Source: Aquabacterium sp. A3 | Lineage (GTDB): Bacteria; Pseudomonadota; Gammaproteobacteria; Burkholderiales; Burkholderiaceae_C | Assembly: GCF_038069945.1 (NCBI RefSeq) | Contig: NZ_JBBPEV010000001.1 | Span: forward strand, 1,364,001-1,428,000 | Reading direction: 5' to 3' | DNA: 64,000 nt | In this document: piece after piece, positions 28,627 through 36,228 of the stretch | Layout: each line of letters begins with the position of its first letter | Position numbering within the stretch: the first letter of the stretch is position 1 | Notes under the pieces: generated by a model | Told to the model about the DNA's origin: nothing | What the model saw: only the letters and a program-made list of their open reading frames with translations | Database searches by the model: none | Position numbers and translations under genes: made by a program

Positions 28627-29010
28627 TTGAATGGTGACCTTTTGGTCACGACCGGCCGCGCGGGGACCTTGTGGGCAACTCGGGACGAGTTGTCCATGGG
28701 GTGCGCTCGCTCACGACCACAGGGCGTGAGTCGCAACGGTAACGTTGGACAAAAAGTGCGCGAGGTATACCGCGTGCTCCCGCCTTCTACCTCGATCCGA
28801 TCCTGACGGTTTTATACGTTGCTTACGCTCTACCGTTGGCGCATGCGACATCTCAGCCGACCACATCGGGGCCTCCTGATCTCTCCCCCCACCCCCCCGC
28901 CCTGCCCCAGGGCAGGGGGCGCTGCACCGCCCGCAGGGGCTCGATCGGGCCAACAGCCAAGCGGCTGCATGGCCCGCGTCGAGCAAGCGTATCCGCGCCG
29001 CAATCTCAGT

Positions 29011-29051
29011 CAATGGCTGCGCAAGTGGCTCCGCATGCGGAGCCACCATTG
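29011..29051. promoter_or_regulatory. Large palindrome before the replication-relaxation gene
   Basis: GTGGCTCCGCA and its exact complement form a 22-bp perfect palindrome (29025-29046). Outer arms CAATGG (29011) and CCATTG (29046-29051) extend the possible structure to about 41 bp. It ends 34 bp before the ATG of the downstream gene. It could be an autoregulatory operator or a nicking or initiation hairpin. Confidence 0.6.
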
Positions 29052-29085
29052 ACAGAGCCTGCAGCGCCATCTGAAAGGTCAAAAC

Positions 29086-30246
29086 ATGATCCAAACGACC
29101 ATCCCCAATCTCGAATTGGCGCTCCGACCAAGTTATCTGATACCTGGCCCTCTGGCCCGCCTTCTCCATCAGCAGAAGGTCTCCAAGATCTTGAAGTTGA
29201 CTTACCTGACCCACATGATTTCGGTCCCCTGTGTGCAGGCCTTGTTGGGCGCGAGTAACTCGAATGCGAATGCCACCGTCCGCCAACTGCTCATGCGCCG
29301 CCTTCTGCAGGAAGTGGTGCTGACATCGAGCGCACTCGCGCCCAACGGCCGCGTCTTCATGCTCACGAAGGCAGGCCTTCTAGCCGCGCAGTCCGACTGC
29401 GACCGCGAAGATTTACATGACTACGACACCCGTCCCGAGTCGATCAGGCGAGCCCAGCTGGAACATGACCTGACGGTAGCCTGCATCGCTGCGCATTGGA
29501 TCCACGGTGGGGGTCGCGTCATTGAGACCGACTTGACACTTCGTTCCAAGCACTCCAGCAGCGACGTCAAGCACATCAAGCTGCCAGACCTGATCTGCGG
29601 CTACGGACACCACGAGATCGCCTTCGAGATCGAGCGCTACCCCAAAAAGGTGCGGGAGGTCGAACAGGCCCTGCTACTCGCATCCAGGTCACAGCACTTG
29701 CCAACAATCTGGCTGTGCCGCGCGCCATCCACCAATAGGTACCTGCGCGAATGCTTGAAGAACGCCAGCGTCCGGAAGTGGAAGCTGGCGAGCGGGCAGA
29801 AGTGGACTGCGGGTCCACCGGTCGGCCTTCCCTTTGCCTTCCGGGTGCGGCAATCTGTCGTTCACCTGGACGAACACTCGATCGCCTTTGAACCCTCATC
29901 GTGGCTGTGGCGTACCGGCGAAACAGAGGCCGCAGCCAAAGACATGGTGTTGCGACGCCTCCAGAAAGAGGGCTGGACTTGGTGGAACTTCGAGCCGTAC
30001 CTGGAGTACGAAGGGGCGACGACTTTCCTCTTCACCCAGAGCACGCTGGATTTCAAGCGAGAGCTTCTGGTGACCACATTGGGTCATGGCAAATGGCATG
30101 TCCATCGGCCAGAGCAAACTCCGGAGGAAGGCTTGGAGGTCGATCTGAAGACCTCGCCGAATCCGACCGCGGGGCATCAGCCATCCTTGGGTCTGCTCGA
30201 AGCCGCCGCCAAGACGGCCGACCTCCTGCTGGTGCCGTTGAACTAA
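29086..30246 (+). CDS. Replication-relaxation family protein (MobC-like accessory)
   Basis: A 386-residue protein with an N-terminal winged-helix-like part (residues 15-100; KILKLTYLTHMISVPCVQAL, VRQLLMRRLLQE, VFMLTKAGLLA). A middle domain follows that resembles PD-(D/E)XK-type Rep-relax proteins: RRAQLEHDLTVACI, IKLPDLICGYGHHEIAFEIE (possible Asp and Glu-x-Glu metal ligands) and a nearby lysine in PKKVREVEQA. Such proteins are encoded on plasmids and integrative elements near origins. No full relaxase was found in the island. AAGG precedes the ATG. The family call is moderately secure, the exact role is not. Confidence 0.6.
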   Translation: MIQTTIPNLELALRPSYLIPGPLARLLHQQKVSKILKLTYLTHMISVPCVQALLGASNSNANATVRQLLMRRLLQEVVLTSSALAPNGRVFMLTKAGLLAAQSDCDREDLHDYDTRPESIRRAQLEHDLTVACIAAHWIHGGGRVIETDLTLRSKHSSSDVKHIKLPDLICGYGHHEIAFEIERYPKKVREVEQALLLASRSQHLPTIWLCRAPSTNRYLRECLKNASVRKWKLASGQKWTAGPPVGLPFAFRVRQSVVHLDEHSIAFEPSSWLWRTGETEAAAKDMVLRRLQKEGWTWWNFEPYLEYEGATTFLFTQSTLDFKRELLVTTLGHGKWHVHRPEQTPEEGLEVDLKTSPNPTAGHQPSLGLLEAAAKTADLLLVPLN

Positions 30247-30324
30247 TTTGGAGAGCCGCCTGCAGCGCAAAGTATGCGCGTGCGCCAAGTGTTCACCCGC
30301 AACTCATCGCATCTGTTAAGGCCT

Positions 30325-30603
30325 TTACGGGGGAGGATGAATGTCATCGCCAACATCCTCCCCAGCGGATTGATCAAGCCCATGATCGTCAACAGATCCT
30401 GAGGGGATGTTGCTCTGCTTGCGGAGCAGGATCCGGCAATGGATCCGACGCTTCAACTCAGCAATCGCCGTCATTGGAATGTCCGCACCGATCAGACCGA
30501 CCACTCCGCCTGGCGTGACGACCTTCACCACCATGCGGCCCTTGCTGTCCCGAAAGATTCGGCGGTTGTCTTCGGGGTCATTGCTCCAGAACTTTGAATC
30601 CAC
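30325..30603 (-). CDS. Small conserved hypothetical protein
   Basis: A 92-residue protein of unknown function. The GTG start at 30603 is chosen because AGGAG lies 6-7 bp upstream and the protein then begins MDSKFWSNDPEDNRRIFRDS. The middle part GRMVVKVVTPGGVVGLIGAD looks like a small beta-rich fold, followed by a basic helix (ELKRRIHCRILLRK). No domain is recognised. It is co-directional with the XRE gene further right. Confidence 0.6.
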   Translation of the reverse strand: MDSKFWSNDPEDNRRIFRDSKGRMVVKVVTPGGVVGLIGADIPMTAIAELKRRIHCRILLRKQSNIPSGSVDDHGLDQSAGEDVGDDIHPPP

Positions 30604-30742
30604 ATGCTTCTCCTGCTGATGCCAACCAATGAGCGCGATTGGCCAAAGCGCTGCCCACAACCGCATGGACCCGTGCCAGCGATCAGGACAAGGAGAGAGG
30701 CCAGTGAGAACGCCCATCAAGGCACTGGCTGATCAGAGGGAT

Positions 30743-30994
30743 TCAGTCTTTTGTGGAGCCGGTGGCGTCAGCGAGGATTTCATCCTCGACCAAGGCCACG
30801 ATTTCGGAAGGTCTCCGTTTCAGAGGGACGGACAGTTTGAACAATGTCTTAATCGTTGGCTGCTGCTGCCCCAACTCAAGAATGCTGATGTAGTTGCGCA
30901 TCAGATCGGCATCCAGGCCCAACTGCTCCTGGCTGAGCCCGGCCTGCTTGCGCAACCGCCTCAATACTTTACCGAACGCTGTCCCGACTTCCAA
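30743..30994 (-). CDS. XRE-family helix-turn-helix regulator
   Basis: An 83-residue Cro/CI-type repressor. The helix-turn-helix is RRLRKQAGLSQEQLGLDADL followed by MRNYISILELGQQQPTIKTL, near the centre. It probably controls itself and the divergent small genes starting at 31070, because 75 bp of shared promoter region separates them. The second half (FKLSVPLKRRPSEIVALVED) is the usual short dimerisation tail. Confidence 0.88.
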   Translation of the reverse strand: MEVGTAFGKVLRRLRKQAGLSQEQLGLDADLMRNYISILELGQQQPTIKTLFKLSVPLKRRPSEIVALVEDEILADATGSTKD

Positions 30995-31069
30995 AAAAAC
31001 TCCTCCAATAGTTGGAAGAATTTCGCGTTTCAGCTAGGATTTGTCTTCACACAATAATAGGAATTCAAG

Positions 31070-31270
31070 GTGAAGAAGCGAATCGCTTTGCGCATGCTGG
31101 CGGCATCCACCCTTGCCGCCGGCAGCTTGGCCAAGGTGCAGACCGAGGTGGATGGCAAGGCCAACGACAAGTGGGTCAAGCTAATTGACCTGGTACCGAT
31201 CCACTGGCAACAGAGCCAGTGCGCCTTCTTTCCCAGCGAGAACGAATCATGGTCCAAGTGCAATCACTGA
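31070..31270 (+). CDS. Small putatively exported protein
   Basis: A 66-residue frame from a GTG start with AGG 8 bp upstream. The N-terminus (KKRIALRMLAASTLAAGSLA) has a basic start and hydrophobic core like a signal sequence, and the rest is polar with two cysteines. It overlaps the next gene by 22 bp. No relatives are recognised; it could be a chance frame that only serves as leader for the following gene. Confidence 0.4.
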   Translation: MKKRIALRMLAASTLAAGSLAKVQTEVDGKANDKWVKLIDLVPIHWQQSQCAFFPSENESWSKCNH

Positions 31271-31662
31271 TGGTCACGGCCATTGAAGGCCGTCGCAACT
31301 TCTCCTACGGTCAAGAGCTGCGGGAGGTCTGGTATCGCCGCGAGGATGGCATCGAAGGCAGCCTGCAGTACTCGGGCGACTTTGGGGTCCGGGCTGGCAA
31401 CAAGCTGGCCCTGATCTACTCCCCGACGATCAACAGCCACTGGCTCGGCATCGTCAACTTCTCGACCGAGCTGTACATCAACTTCGTCCCGAACTGGGTG
31501 TCACGCAAGACCTACCCATTTCCCGACCTGATCTGGCCGCTCAACAAGGCATTCCCGGATCTGCAGGAAAGTGCCTTTGGCAAGCAGTCGCCCGCATTGC
31601 ATCAGGCTGTGGAGCAGACGATCCAGAAGCTCATCGACCAACGCAGTCGTTGCACCGCATAA
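31249..31662 (+). CDS. Hypothetical protein
   Basis: A 137-residue protein from ATG 31249 with no recognised domain. The sequence alternates beta-like segments (LQYSGDFGVRAGNKLALIYS, LGIVNFSTELYINFVPNW) and ends in a polar helix (QAVEQTIQKLIDQRS). The frame extends 30 bp upstream, but the ribosome site is weak for either start. It is divergent from the XRE gene and followed by two small conserved genes on the same strand. Confidence 0.6.
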   Translation: MVQVQSLMVTAIEGRRNFSYGQELREVWYRREDGIEGSLQYSGDFGVRAGNKLALIYSPTINSHWLGIVNFSTELYINFVPNWVSRKTYPFPDLIWPLNKAFPDLQESAFGKQSPALHQAVEQTIQKLIDQRSRCTA

Positions 31663-31785
31663 GACGAGACGTCCACCAGGGGCTACGCCCCCCGAAGTTG
31701 GGATTTTTGGATGAACTCATTGAACGACTTTTGAGACAGTCACCCCACCCTGATGACAGGGGGCAACTTTCAACTAGGAGTTCAT

Positions 31786-31944
31786 ATGAGCAAGAAGACC
31801 AGTGCACAGCCCAGGCCCGCCACACCGATGACCCAACACGCTGCGTCACGCGCCCAAAGCGCCGTTGCCAAGCAACACGGCGGCAAGGTGCCCTCCGGCA
31901 GCTATGTTGGACGTCTGCAGCAGGCAGCGGCCAAGTCCAAGTGA
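31786..31944 (+). CDS. Small basic protein of integrative elements
   Basis: A 52-residue, Ala/Lys/Gln-rich protein (SKKTSAQPRPATPMTQHAAS, then KVPSGSYVGRLQQAAAKSK) with AGGAG 5-6 bp before the ATG. Short basic proteins of this style recur in islands and integrative elements of Burkholderiales and may bind nucleic acid. No function is assigned. It is followed by another small gene 7 bp later. Confidence 0.6.
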   Translation: MSKKTSAQPRPATPMTQHAASRAQSAVAKQHGGKVPSGSYVGRLQQAAAKSK

Positions 31945-31951
31945 GGTGGCC

Positions 31952-32089
31952 ATGCAGCGAGACAAAGACCGTGAAGACAACCGCGCCAACCAACTCAACC
32001 CCAACAACGATGTCTACTGGCAATCACGGGGAGAGGACGAGCGCCCTCAAGACTGGGCAGATCAGGTTGATGATGGCGACAAAGACTGA
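31952..32089 (+). CDS. Small acidic hypothetical protein
   Basis: A 45-residue, highly charged protein (RDKDREDNRANQLNPNNDVY and DWADQVDDGDKD) starting 7 bp after the previous small gene, with a GAGG-like ribosome site. The pairing of a basic and an acidic small protein suggests they interact; this is inference. Its 3' end overlaps the convergent unknown gene by 28 bp. Confidence 0.55.
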   Translation: MQRDKDREDNRANQLNPNNDVYWQSRGEDERPQDWADQVDDGDKD

Positions 32090-33273
32090 TTGACCAACCA
32101 GTCGGGCCAATCGTGCGTTTCGGTCGCAGGTTGGTCCGCCAGCACATCGACATGTCGCTGCCAACAGGCACGGTACAAAGCTTCGTCCAAGATCGTGAAG
32201 GCATCCAGTTTTGATCCAGGCCCCCTCTGGACGAAAAAGCGCTGCCAAAGCAAGGCGACATGCAACAGCGCCATGGGCGGGGTCGGCTCGTCAGCCTCAG
32301 AGACGTTGCCCGACAGGCGTTGATACATGGCATGCCACATGGCCACGTAATCCCCCTGCCGGAGAGCTTTGGTCCCATCGAAGTAACTGCCGATCACGAC
32401 TTCAGTCTGATCCGCATCAATCGCCAGCGAGGATCGTCCGGCAGGCTGACTGGGCCATGCCTTCCGGTACTCACGCTGTATCAACACATGGCTCAGCTGC
32501 AGCAACCTGCGCACCGGCAAATAGACAATGTTGCGGCGGCTCTTCAAATCCACCTTCCCTTGACCTACGGGCAAATCAGTCATGGGTGCGACCCAAAGAA
32601 AGTAGGGCGCCGGCTTCATCGCGCCGAAGTAGAGTCGGCCCCACTCGGCATCCATGGCTGAGAAAAAGTCAAAGAACCACAAATCGACCGCGTCCTTGAA
32701 CACCGGCAGGATTTCACCCCATGTGCTCGCAGCCATACACGCAGACCGATAGCGCTCAAGACGATCGGTCACCACTGCACCAAGATGCTCGAACGGCTCG
32801 CAAGTTACCGCCGGGTGCAACTTCTCTCGGAAGGCATCAAATCGATCGGCCTCAGCATCTTCAAACAGTGCTCTCAGTCGTCGCCCGTAATCTCTTCCAA
32901 CCGAACGCGCATGAGGGATCATGTGGACCTCTCGGACCATGAGCATCACTGCAAAAAGCTCCCACGGTTCGCGCTCGAGATCCTTGAGTTCCGCCAGTCT
33001 AAGCTCCATCTCTTCAGCAGAAAGTCCATTGCGACGACCTTCTTGAAAAGCCATCTCTCGGGCATGTGCGGCAACCCGCCGCTGAGTGGCAGAGCTCAAT
33101 GAACCGAGATTTCCCTTGGCAATGCGGGTCTCAGACAGTCCTGTCATTTTGGCCAAAAGGGGCCGCATCGCCTTGCCCTGGATCGCGGCCATCAGCAGCA
33201 GAGGCAAAGCCAGCAGAGCATCGGCCATGACCATGGCTTTCTGACGCCCCTCGGCATCGCTGATGATCTCCAC
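32062..33273 (-). CDS. Hypothetical protein of the NYN-LOTUS cassette
   Basis: A 403-residue protein with no recognised domain, mostly alpha-helical. The N-terminus has a hydrophobic stretch (VMADALLALPLLLMAAIQG) that could be a membrane helix or a buried helix. Several Trp/Phe-rich blocks follow (AVDLWFFDFFSAMDAEWGRL, KPAPYFLWVAP). It begins 4 bp after the NYN-LOTUS gene, so the two should be co-translated and probably cooperate. The function is unknown. Confidence 0.7.
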   Translation of the reverse strand: MEIISDAEGRQKAMVMADALLALPLLLMAAIQGKAMRPLLAKMTGLSETRIAKGNLGSLSSATQRRVAAHAREMAFQEGRRNGLSAEEMELRLAELKDLEREPWELFAVMLMVREVHMIPHARSVGRDYGRRLRALFEDAEADRFDAFREKLHPAVTCEPFEHLGAVVTDRLERYRSACMAASTWGEILPVFKDAVDLWFFDFFSAMDAEWGRLYFGAMKPAPYFLWVAPMTDLPVGQGKVDLKSRRNIVYLPVRRLLQLSHVLIQREYRKAWPSQPAGRSSLAIDADQTEVVIGSYFDGTKALRQGDYVAMWHAMYQRLSGNVSEADEPTPPMALLHVALLWQRFFVQRGPGSKLDAFTILDEALYRACWQRHVDVLADQPATETHDWPDWLVNQSLSPSST

Positions 33274-33277
33274 GACC

Positions 33278-34009
33278 TCAGCCCCCCACCTTCAGCCTGA
33301 CGAACAAATGCAGATGGGTGGAGCCGTCCTGCATCGGCGTCTCCTTGACCTCCAGGTAGCCCTGCTTGCGCACCAACTCCCCGAGCTTCTGGCAGCCGTA
33401 GTTGCGCGGGTCAAACGACGAATGATTCTTCATGATCATCGAGCCCACTGTCGACAAGGCGGCCCAGCCGTTGTCTTTGGCCGTGGCCGTCACAGCGGTA
33501 CGCAGCATGGATTCCAACGACAGCCCGGGCTCCTCCGTCACGATGGGCTGAGCGGCCACCTCGCCCTGAGCTCGCAAGATCTCGGTGTAGATGAACTTGT
33601 CGCAGGCCGCCACAAATGGCTGCGGTGTCTTTTGCTCGCCAAAGCCATAGACGACCAGGCCTGCTTCACGGATGCGAGTGGCCAGGCGCGTGAAATCGCT
33701 GTCTGATGAGACCAGGCAGAAACCGCTGACACTGCCTGAGTGCAGCAGGTCCATGGCGTCAATGATCAAGGACGAATCGGTGGCGTTCTTGCCCGTGGTG
33801 TAGGCAAACTGCTGCATGGGCTGAATGGCCAGCTTGTGCAGCACGTCCTTCCAGCCTCGCAAGTTGGGTGTCGTCCAATCGCCATAGGCCCGCTTCACGG
33901 TGGCGGTGCCGTAGCGAGATACCTCGGCCATCAGCTCGTTGATGATGCTGGCCTGCGCGTTGTCCGCATCTATGAGCACAGCCAGCTTGTCGTTGTGTGG
34001 TGTTGCCAT
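33278..34009 (-). CDS. NYN-domain RNase-like protein with C-terminal LOTUS/OST-HTH domain
   Basis: A 243-residue protein of the LabA/MARF1-like type. The N-terminal NYN (PIN-like) domain keeps the acidic metal-binding residues: LAVLIDADNAQ (Asp14, Asp16), NATDSSLIIDAMDLLH and LVSSDSDFTRLATRIREAG. It should therefore be an active nuclease. The C-terminal segment (about 170-243; SLESMLRTAVTATAKDNGWA, NYGCQKLGELVRKQGYLEV) matches an OST-HTH/LOTUS RNA-binding domain. It is the third gene of a four-gene leftward cassette. The substrate is presumably RNA. Confidence 0.88.
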   Translation of the reverse strand: MATPHNDKLAVLIDADNAQASIINELMAEVSRYGTATVKRAYGDWTTPNLRGWKDVLHKLAIQPMQQFAYTTGKNATDSSLIIDAMDLLHSGSVSGFCLVSSDSDFTRLATRIREAGLVVYGFGEQKTPQPFVAACDKFIYTEILRAQGEVAAQPIVTEEPGLSLESMLRTAVTATAKDNGWAALSTVGSMIMKNHSSFDPRNYGCQKLGELVRKQGYLEVKETPMQDGSTHLHLFVRLKVGG

Positions 34010-34036
34010 TCCTTTTGCTCGGCAGCGCTGCAGGCC

Positions 34037-35293
34037 CTACTTCGGATAACGCCAGTTCTTGAAGTACGCCAGCGCATCCGTGCTGCCAATCACCTCCCTG
34101 GCCTGCTGCACATTGGCAAGGATAGCCGCACGCTCGGCTTCGTCCGGCAGTTCGGCTGCACGGCGTTCAACGTCTTCGAAGAATGCGTCCATGGCCTTCA
34201 CCTTGGCCCAATGCTCGATGGACGCGAGCAAAGCCTCTTTGCTCTTCGTCTGTGCGTTCAGCAGTTCCTTGGCGCGGCTTTCGGCCTGCCACCGCTGCCA
34301 TTCCGCTTCTCTGCGCTGACGCTCACCCTCGGCCCGCTGCTGCGCGGCCTCGTAAAACGCCACCAGCTCAGGCGCCAAGTCGGCAAGCTCCTTCGCGATG
34401 GCTTGCTCCTTGCCCAATAACTCGCCCGGCTTGGCCTCCCCCCACTGCCGACTCCAGTCGAGCACACCGTAGGGAGAATAGGCCTGGATGCAGAAGCGGC
34501 CAGTGCACTGGTTCTGCATGGTGGTCCATGAATGCACCATGTCGCGCGGGTTCACCTTGGGCAACTGGTCTTCCCGGTAGTAGGTGCCTCGGATGTAGCG
34601 CATCTCGATGGCTTCGCAAGTCTCGAAAATGGTCAGGCCAATGGCCAGCGTGCCCATCGAAACCGCCGTCAGCCTGACTGGATACCAATAAGTCTCGTAG
34701 TCCTCATGCCTTGGTGGCTTTTCATGCACATTGACTTTGTGCCGTTGAAAGTCTGCGCCCACCGGCAACCATGACACCTCATGCCCTAAGTCTTCAAAGG
34801 CCAGGTAGAGCTGGTTGGCCAGTTGAACCGCCGCCGGCAAAGCCGCTTTCGACACCACCACGTCTGACAACGTCTTCTTGTTGGGGCGGAAGTACCCGTT
34901 CTGATTCTCACGCCCGGCTTCGAAGTGGCTGCGAATGTCACGCAGCAAGGGGTGCATTCGAGGCCCGGTCAAGGCAGGCTTCTTGGGCGCCCTGGCCTTC
35001 TTCGCGGCAGGCACTGGGGCGGCTGGCTTCAGCACGGGCTTAGCGGGAAACGCCATGCCGGGTGCCCAAGCCAGCACGTCAAAGGGTCGAGCGTCAGGCA
35101 AGGGTGGCTTTGACACTGGCTTGCCAAATTCCAACCGAGTCCAGTAGCCCACCTCAGGTCGGGGCACGTTCATGGCCGTGCACACCCTGGCCATGAAGCT
35201 GGACGAGACGCCGTAGCGCAGCGCCACCTTGGTCATGGGCTCGGCCCAGACCTCGGCGTAAAGCTGCTCACGCGTGATCGCCTCAATGCCCAT
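34037..35293 (-). CDS. Helix-turn-helix-containing hypothetical protein
   Basis: A 418-residue protein. The N-terminus (TREQLYAEVWAEPMTKVALR, GVSSSFMARVCTAMNVPRP, GYWTRLEFGK) is a helix-turn-helix-like module common to many uncharacterised proteins. A Pro/Ala/Lys linker (about 65-100) leads to a mixed domain, and the C-terminus is a long charged helix or coiled coil (about 320-385; QQRAEGERQRREAEWQRWQA). The start at 35293 is chosen by this conserved N-terminus. It overlaps the upstream small membrane protein gene by 11 bp and precedes the NYN-LOTUS gene by 27 bp. Confidence 0.75.
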   Translation of the reverse strand: MGIEAITREQLYAEVWAEPMTKVALRYGVSSSFMARVCTAMNVPRPEVGYWTRLEFGKPVSKPPLPDARPFDVLAWAPGMAFPAKPVLKPAAPVPAAKKARAPKKPALTGPRMHPLLRDIRSHFEAGRENQNGYFRPNKKTLSDVVVSKAALPAAVQLANQLYLAFEDLGHEVSWLPVGADFQRHKVNVHEKPPRHEDYETYWYPVRLTAVSMGTLAIGLTIFETCEAIEMRYIRGTYYREDQLPKVNPRDMVHSWTTMQNQCTGRFCIQAYSPYGVLDWSRQWGEAKPGELLGKEQAIAKELADLAPELVAFYEAAQQRAEGERQRREAEWQRWQAESRAKELLNAQTKSKEALLASIEHWAKVKAMDAFFEDVERRAAELPDEAERAAILANVQQAREVIGSTDALAYFKNWRYPK

Positions 35294-35444
35294 GCGTGCC
35301 CGCTGCCTGCCTGACCCACTCCAGCACCTGAACACGGTCAACGGCATGCCTTGCGCGGCGGCGAGCAGACCGTGCTTCAAGCAAGGCCCAGACGATGATG
35401 GCGATGGGCACCGTGGCGGCGATAGCACAGATGAACAACACCAT
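35283..35444 (-). CDS. Small single-helix membrane protein
   Basis: A 53-residue protein that starts VLFICAIAATVPIAIIVWAL, one membrane helix, followed by a very basic tail (ARSARRRARHAVDR). GGAGGG lies 3-4 bp before ATG 35444, the strongest ribosome site in the cassette. It overlaps the next gene, so it is probably the first gene of the four-gene operon. Small membrane effectors occur in toxin and abortive-infection systems, but no family is recognised. Confidence 0.6.
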   Translation of the reverse strand: MVLFICAIAATVPIAIIVWALLEARSARRRARHAVDRVQVLEWVRQAAGTHGH

Positions 35445-35473
35445 GTTCCCTCCAACACTTGTACTGATCACAT

Positions 35474-35527
35474 TGAACATGTTCACATGCCTTGTGCACA
35501 AGAACCATGTCAATTGAACATGTGCAA
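35474..35527. promoter_or_regulatory. Palindromes upstream of the NYN-LOTUS cassette
   Basis: TGAACATGTTCA (35474-35485) and CTTGTGCACAAG (35491-35502) are perfect 12-bp palindromes, and TTGAACATGTGCAA (35514-35527) is an imperfect one sharing TTGAACATG with the first. All three lie 30-85 bp upstream of the small membrane protein gene, where a promoter is expected. They look like operator sites for an unknown repressor. Confidence 0.5.
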
Positions 35528-36108
35528 CTGTGCAGGTCGAGTGTCCCGAATCCGGGCCCGAGCCTGATCCGATTCCGGGTGACTCGGAGCCAGAATCGGG
35601 TGACGTGATCGGGGCAGCACCCGGACATCACCGGGGCCTCAAGGGGCGGCTGGACGCCGCCCACGGCCCCTATCCCCGCTGGACGCGGGGCTTGCTGCCC
35701 GCCCGCTGTCCGGGGTCGCGCCTCCCCCTGCTGATGGCTGCGCCATCAGCGCCCCGCTGCGCGGGGGCACCCGGCAGATCCGGCTCCCTGCGAGGGTCTG
35801 CTGCGCGCCCCTACTCCGGTCGGCCCTACGGGCTGGGGCTGGACGCCCCACCGGCCTCCCGGGTGCCCCCGCGCCTGCGGCGAGGGGGAGGCGGGGGCTT
35901 CGCCCCCCGCTCATGCACCGGCGCTGGGGCGCCTCAAATCGCTGGGGCGATTTGTGCCTGGCGGCTCCCCCCAGCCCCTCGGCAACCTGGCTGGGGCCAG
36001 GTGCGCCTCGGGGGCCTGCGCAGCGCCTGCTGCTTGGCCCGCCGCGAAGCGGCGGCGCCCGTTCACGCTGATATCGGCATGACCTGAGCAAGGTTTGCCA
36101 CATGCCAT
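35528..36108. other. GC-rich non-coding stretch with a series of hairpins
   Basis: No credible gene is seen. After short repeats of CGGGTGAC (35576 region) come at least four compact hairpins with 3-4-nt loops: GCTGATGGC-TGC-GCCATCAGC (35730-35750), GCGGGGGC-TTC-GCCCCCCGC (35891-35909), CAAATCGC-TGGG-GCGATTTG (35935-35954) and CGCCGC-GAA-GCGGCG (36040-36054). It separates the NYN cassette from the defence locus. It may be a structured RNA, a boundary between modules or decayed sequence. Confidence 0.5.
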
Positions 36109-36122
36109 ATTGACAGGTCAAT
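36109..36122. promoter_or_regulatory. Candidate operator of the WYL regulator
   Basis: ATTGAC-AG-GTCAAT is a near-perfect palindrome 107 bp upstream of the WYL gene. It sits inside weaker outer arms CACAT (36100-36104) and ATGTG (36129-36133 region). WYL regulators of defence islands (BrxR/CapW type) bind inverted repeats near their own promoters, so autorepression is likely. Confidence 0.45.
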
Positions 36123-36228
36123 CTGGAATATGTGACACCGAAAATCCCCGGCCAGCTCGCCACACTCAAACCAAGGGCTGGCTGAGAAGCAGGCCACAAT
36201 CCTCAGAACAATATCTGGACCAACAGAC

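Larger units (their letters stand above)
28359..29085. other. Origin-like non-coding region rich in hairpins and repeats
   Basis: No convincing gene lies here. In order it holds a perfect palindrome CGGACATGTCCG (28463-28474) just before a TATAGT box (28485-28490), nine copies of an 8-bp tandem repeat, GTGACC-TTTT-GGTCAC (28634-28649), CAACTCG-GGA-CGAGTTG (28676-28692), CCCTGCCC-CA-GGGCAGGG (28900-28917) and a 22-bp perfect palindrome at 29025. The replication-relaxation gene follows immediately. This combination fits an origin of replication or transfer for the island; it is inference. Confidence 0.5.

Noticed and set aside
28386..28736. A minus-strand frame containing repeated TAEQPNSR units
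   Set aside because: The repeated peptide comes only from the 8-bp DNA tandem repeat (three units equal 24 bp, or eight codons). There is no ribosome site and the rest has no protein-like character.
30629..31057. A 142-codon + strand frame over the XRE gene
   Set aside because: It is antisense to a clear XRE helix-turn-helix protein and has no features of its own.
35530..36087. A 185-codon + strand frame across the GC-rich block
   Set aside because: Its composition is Pro/Gly/Arg-rich with no start signal, and the DNA is dominated by hairpins on both strands. Treated as non-coding.
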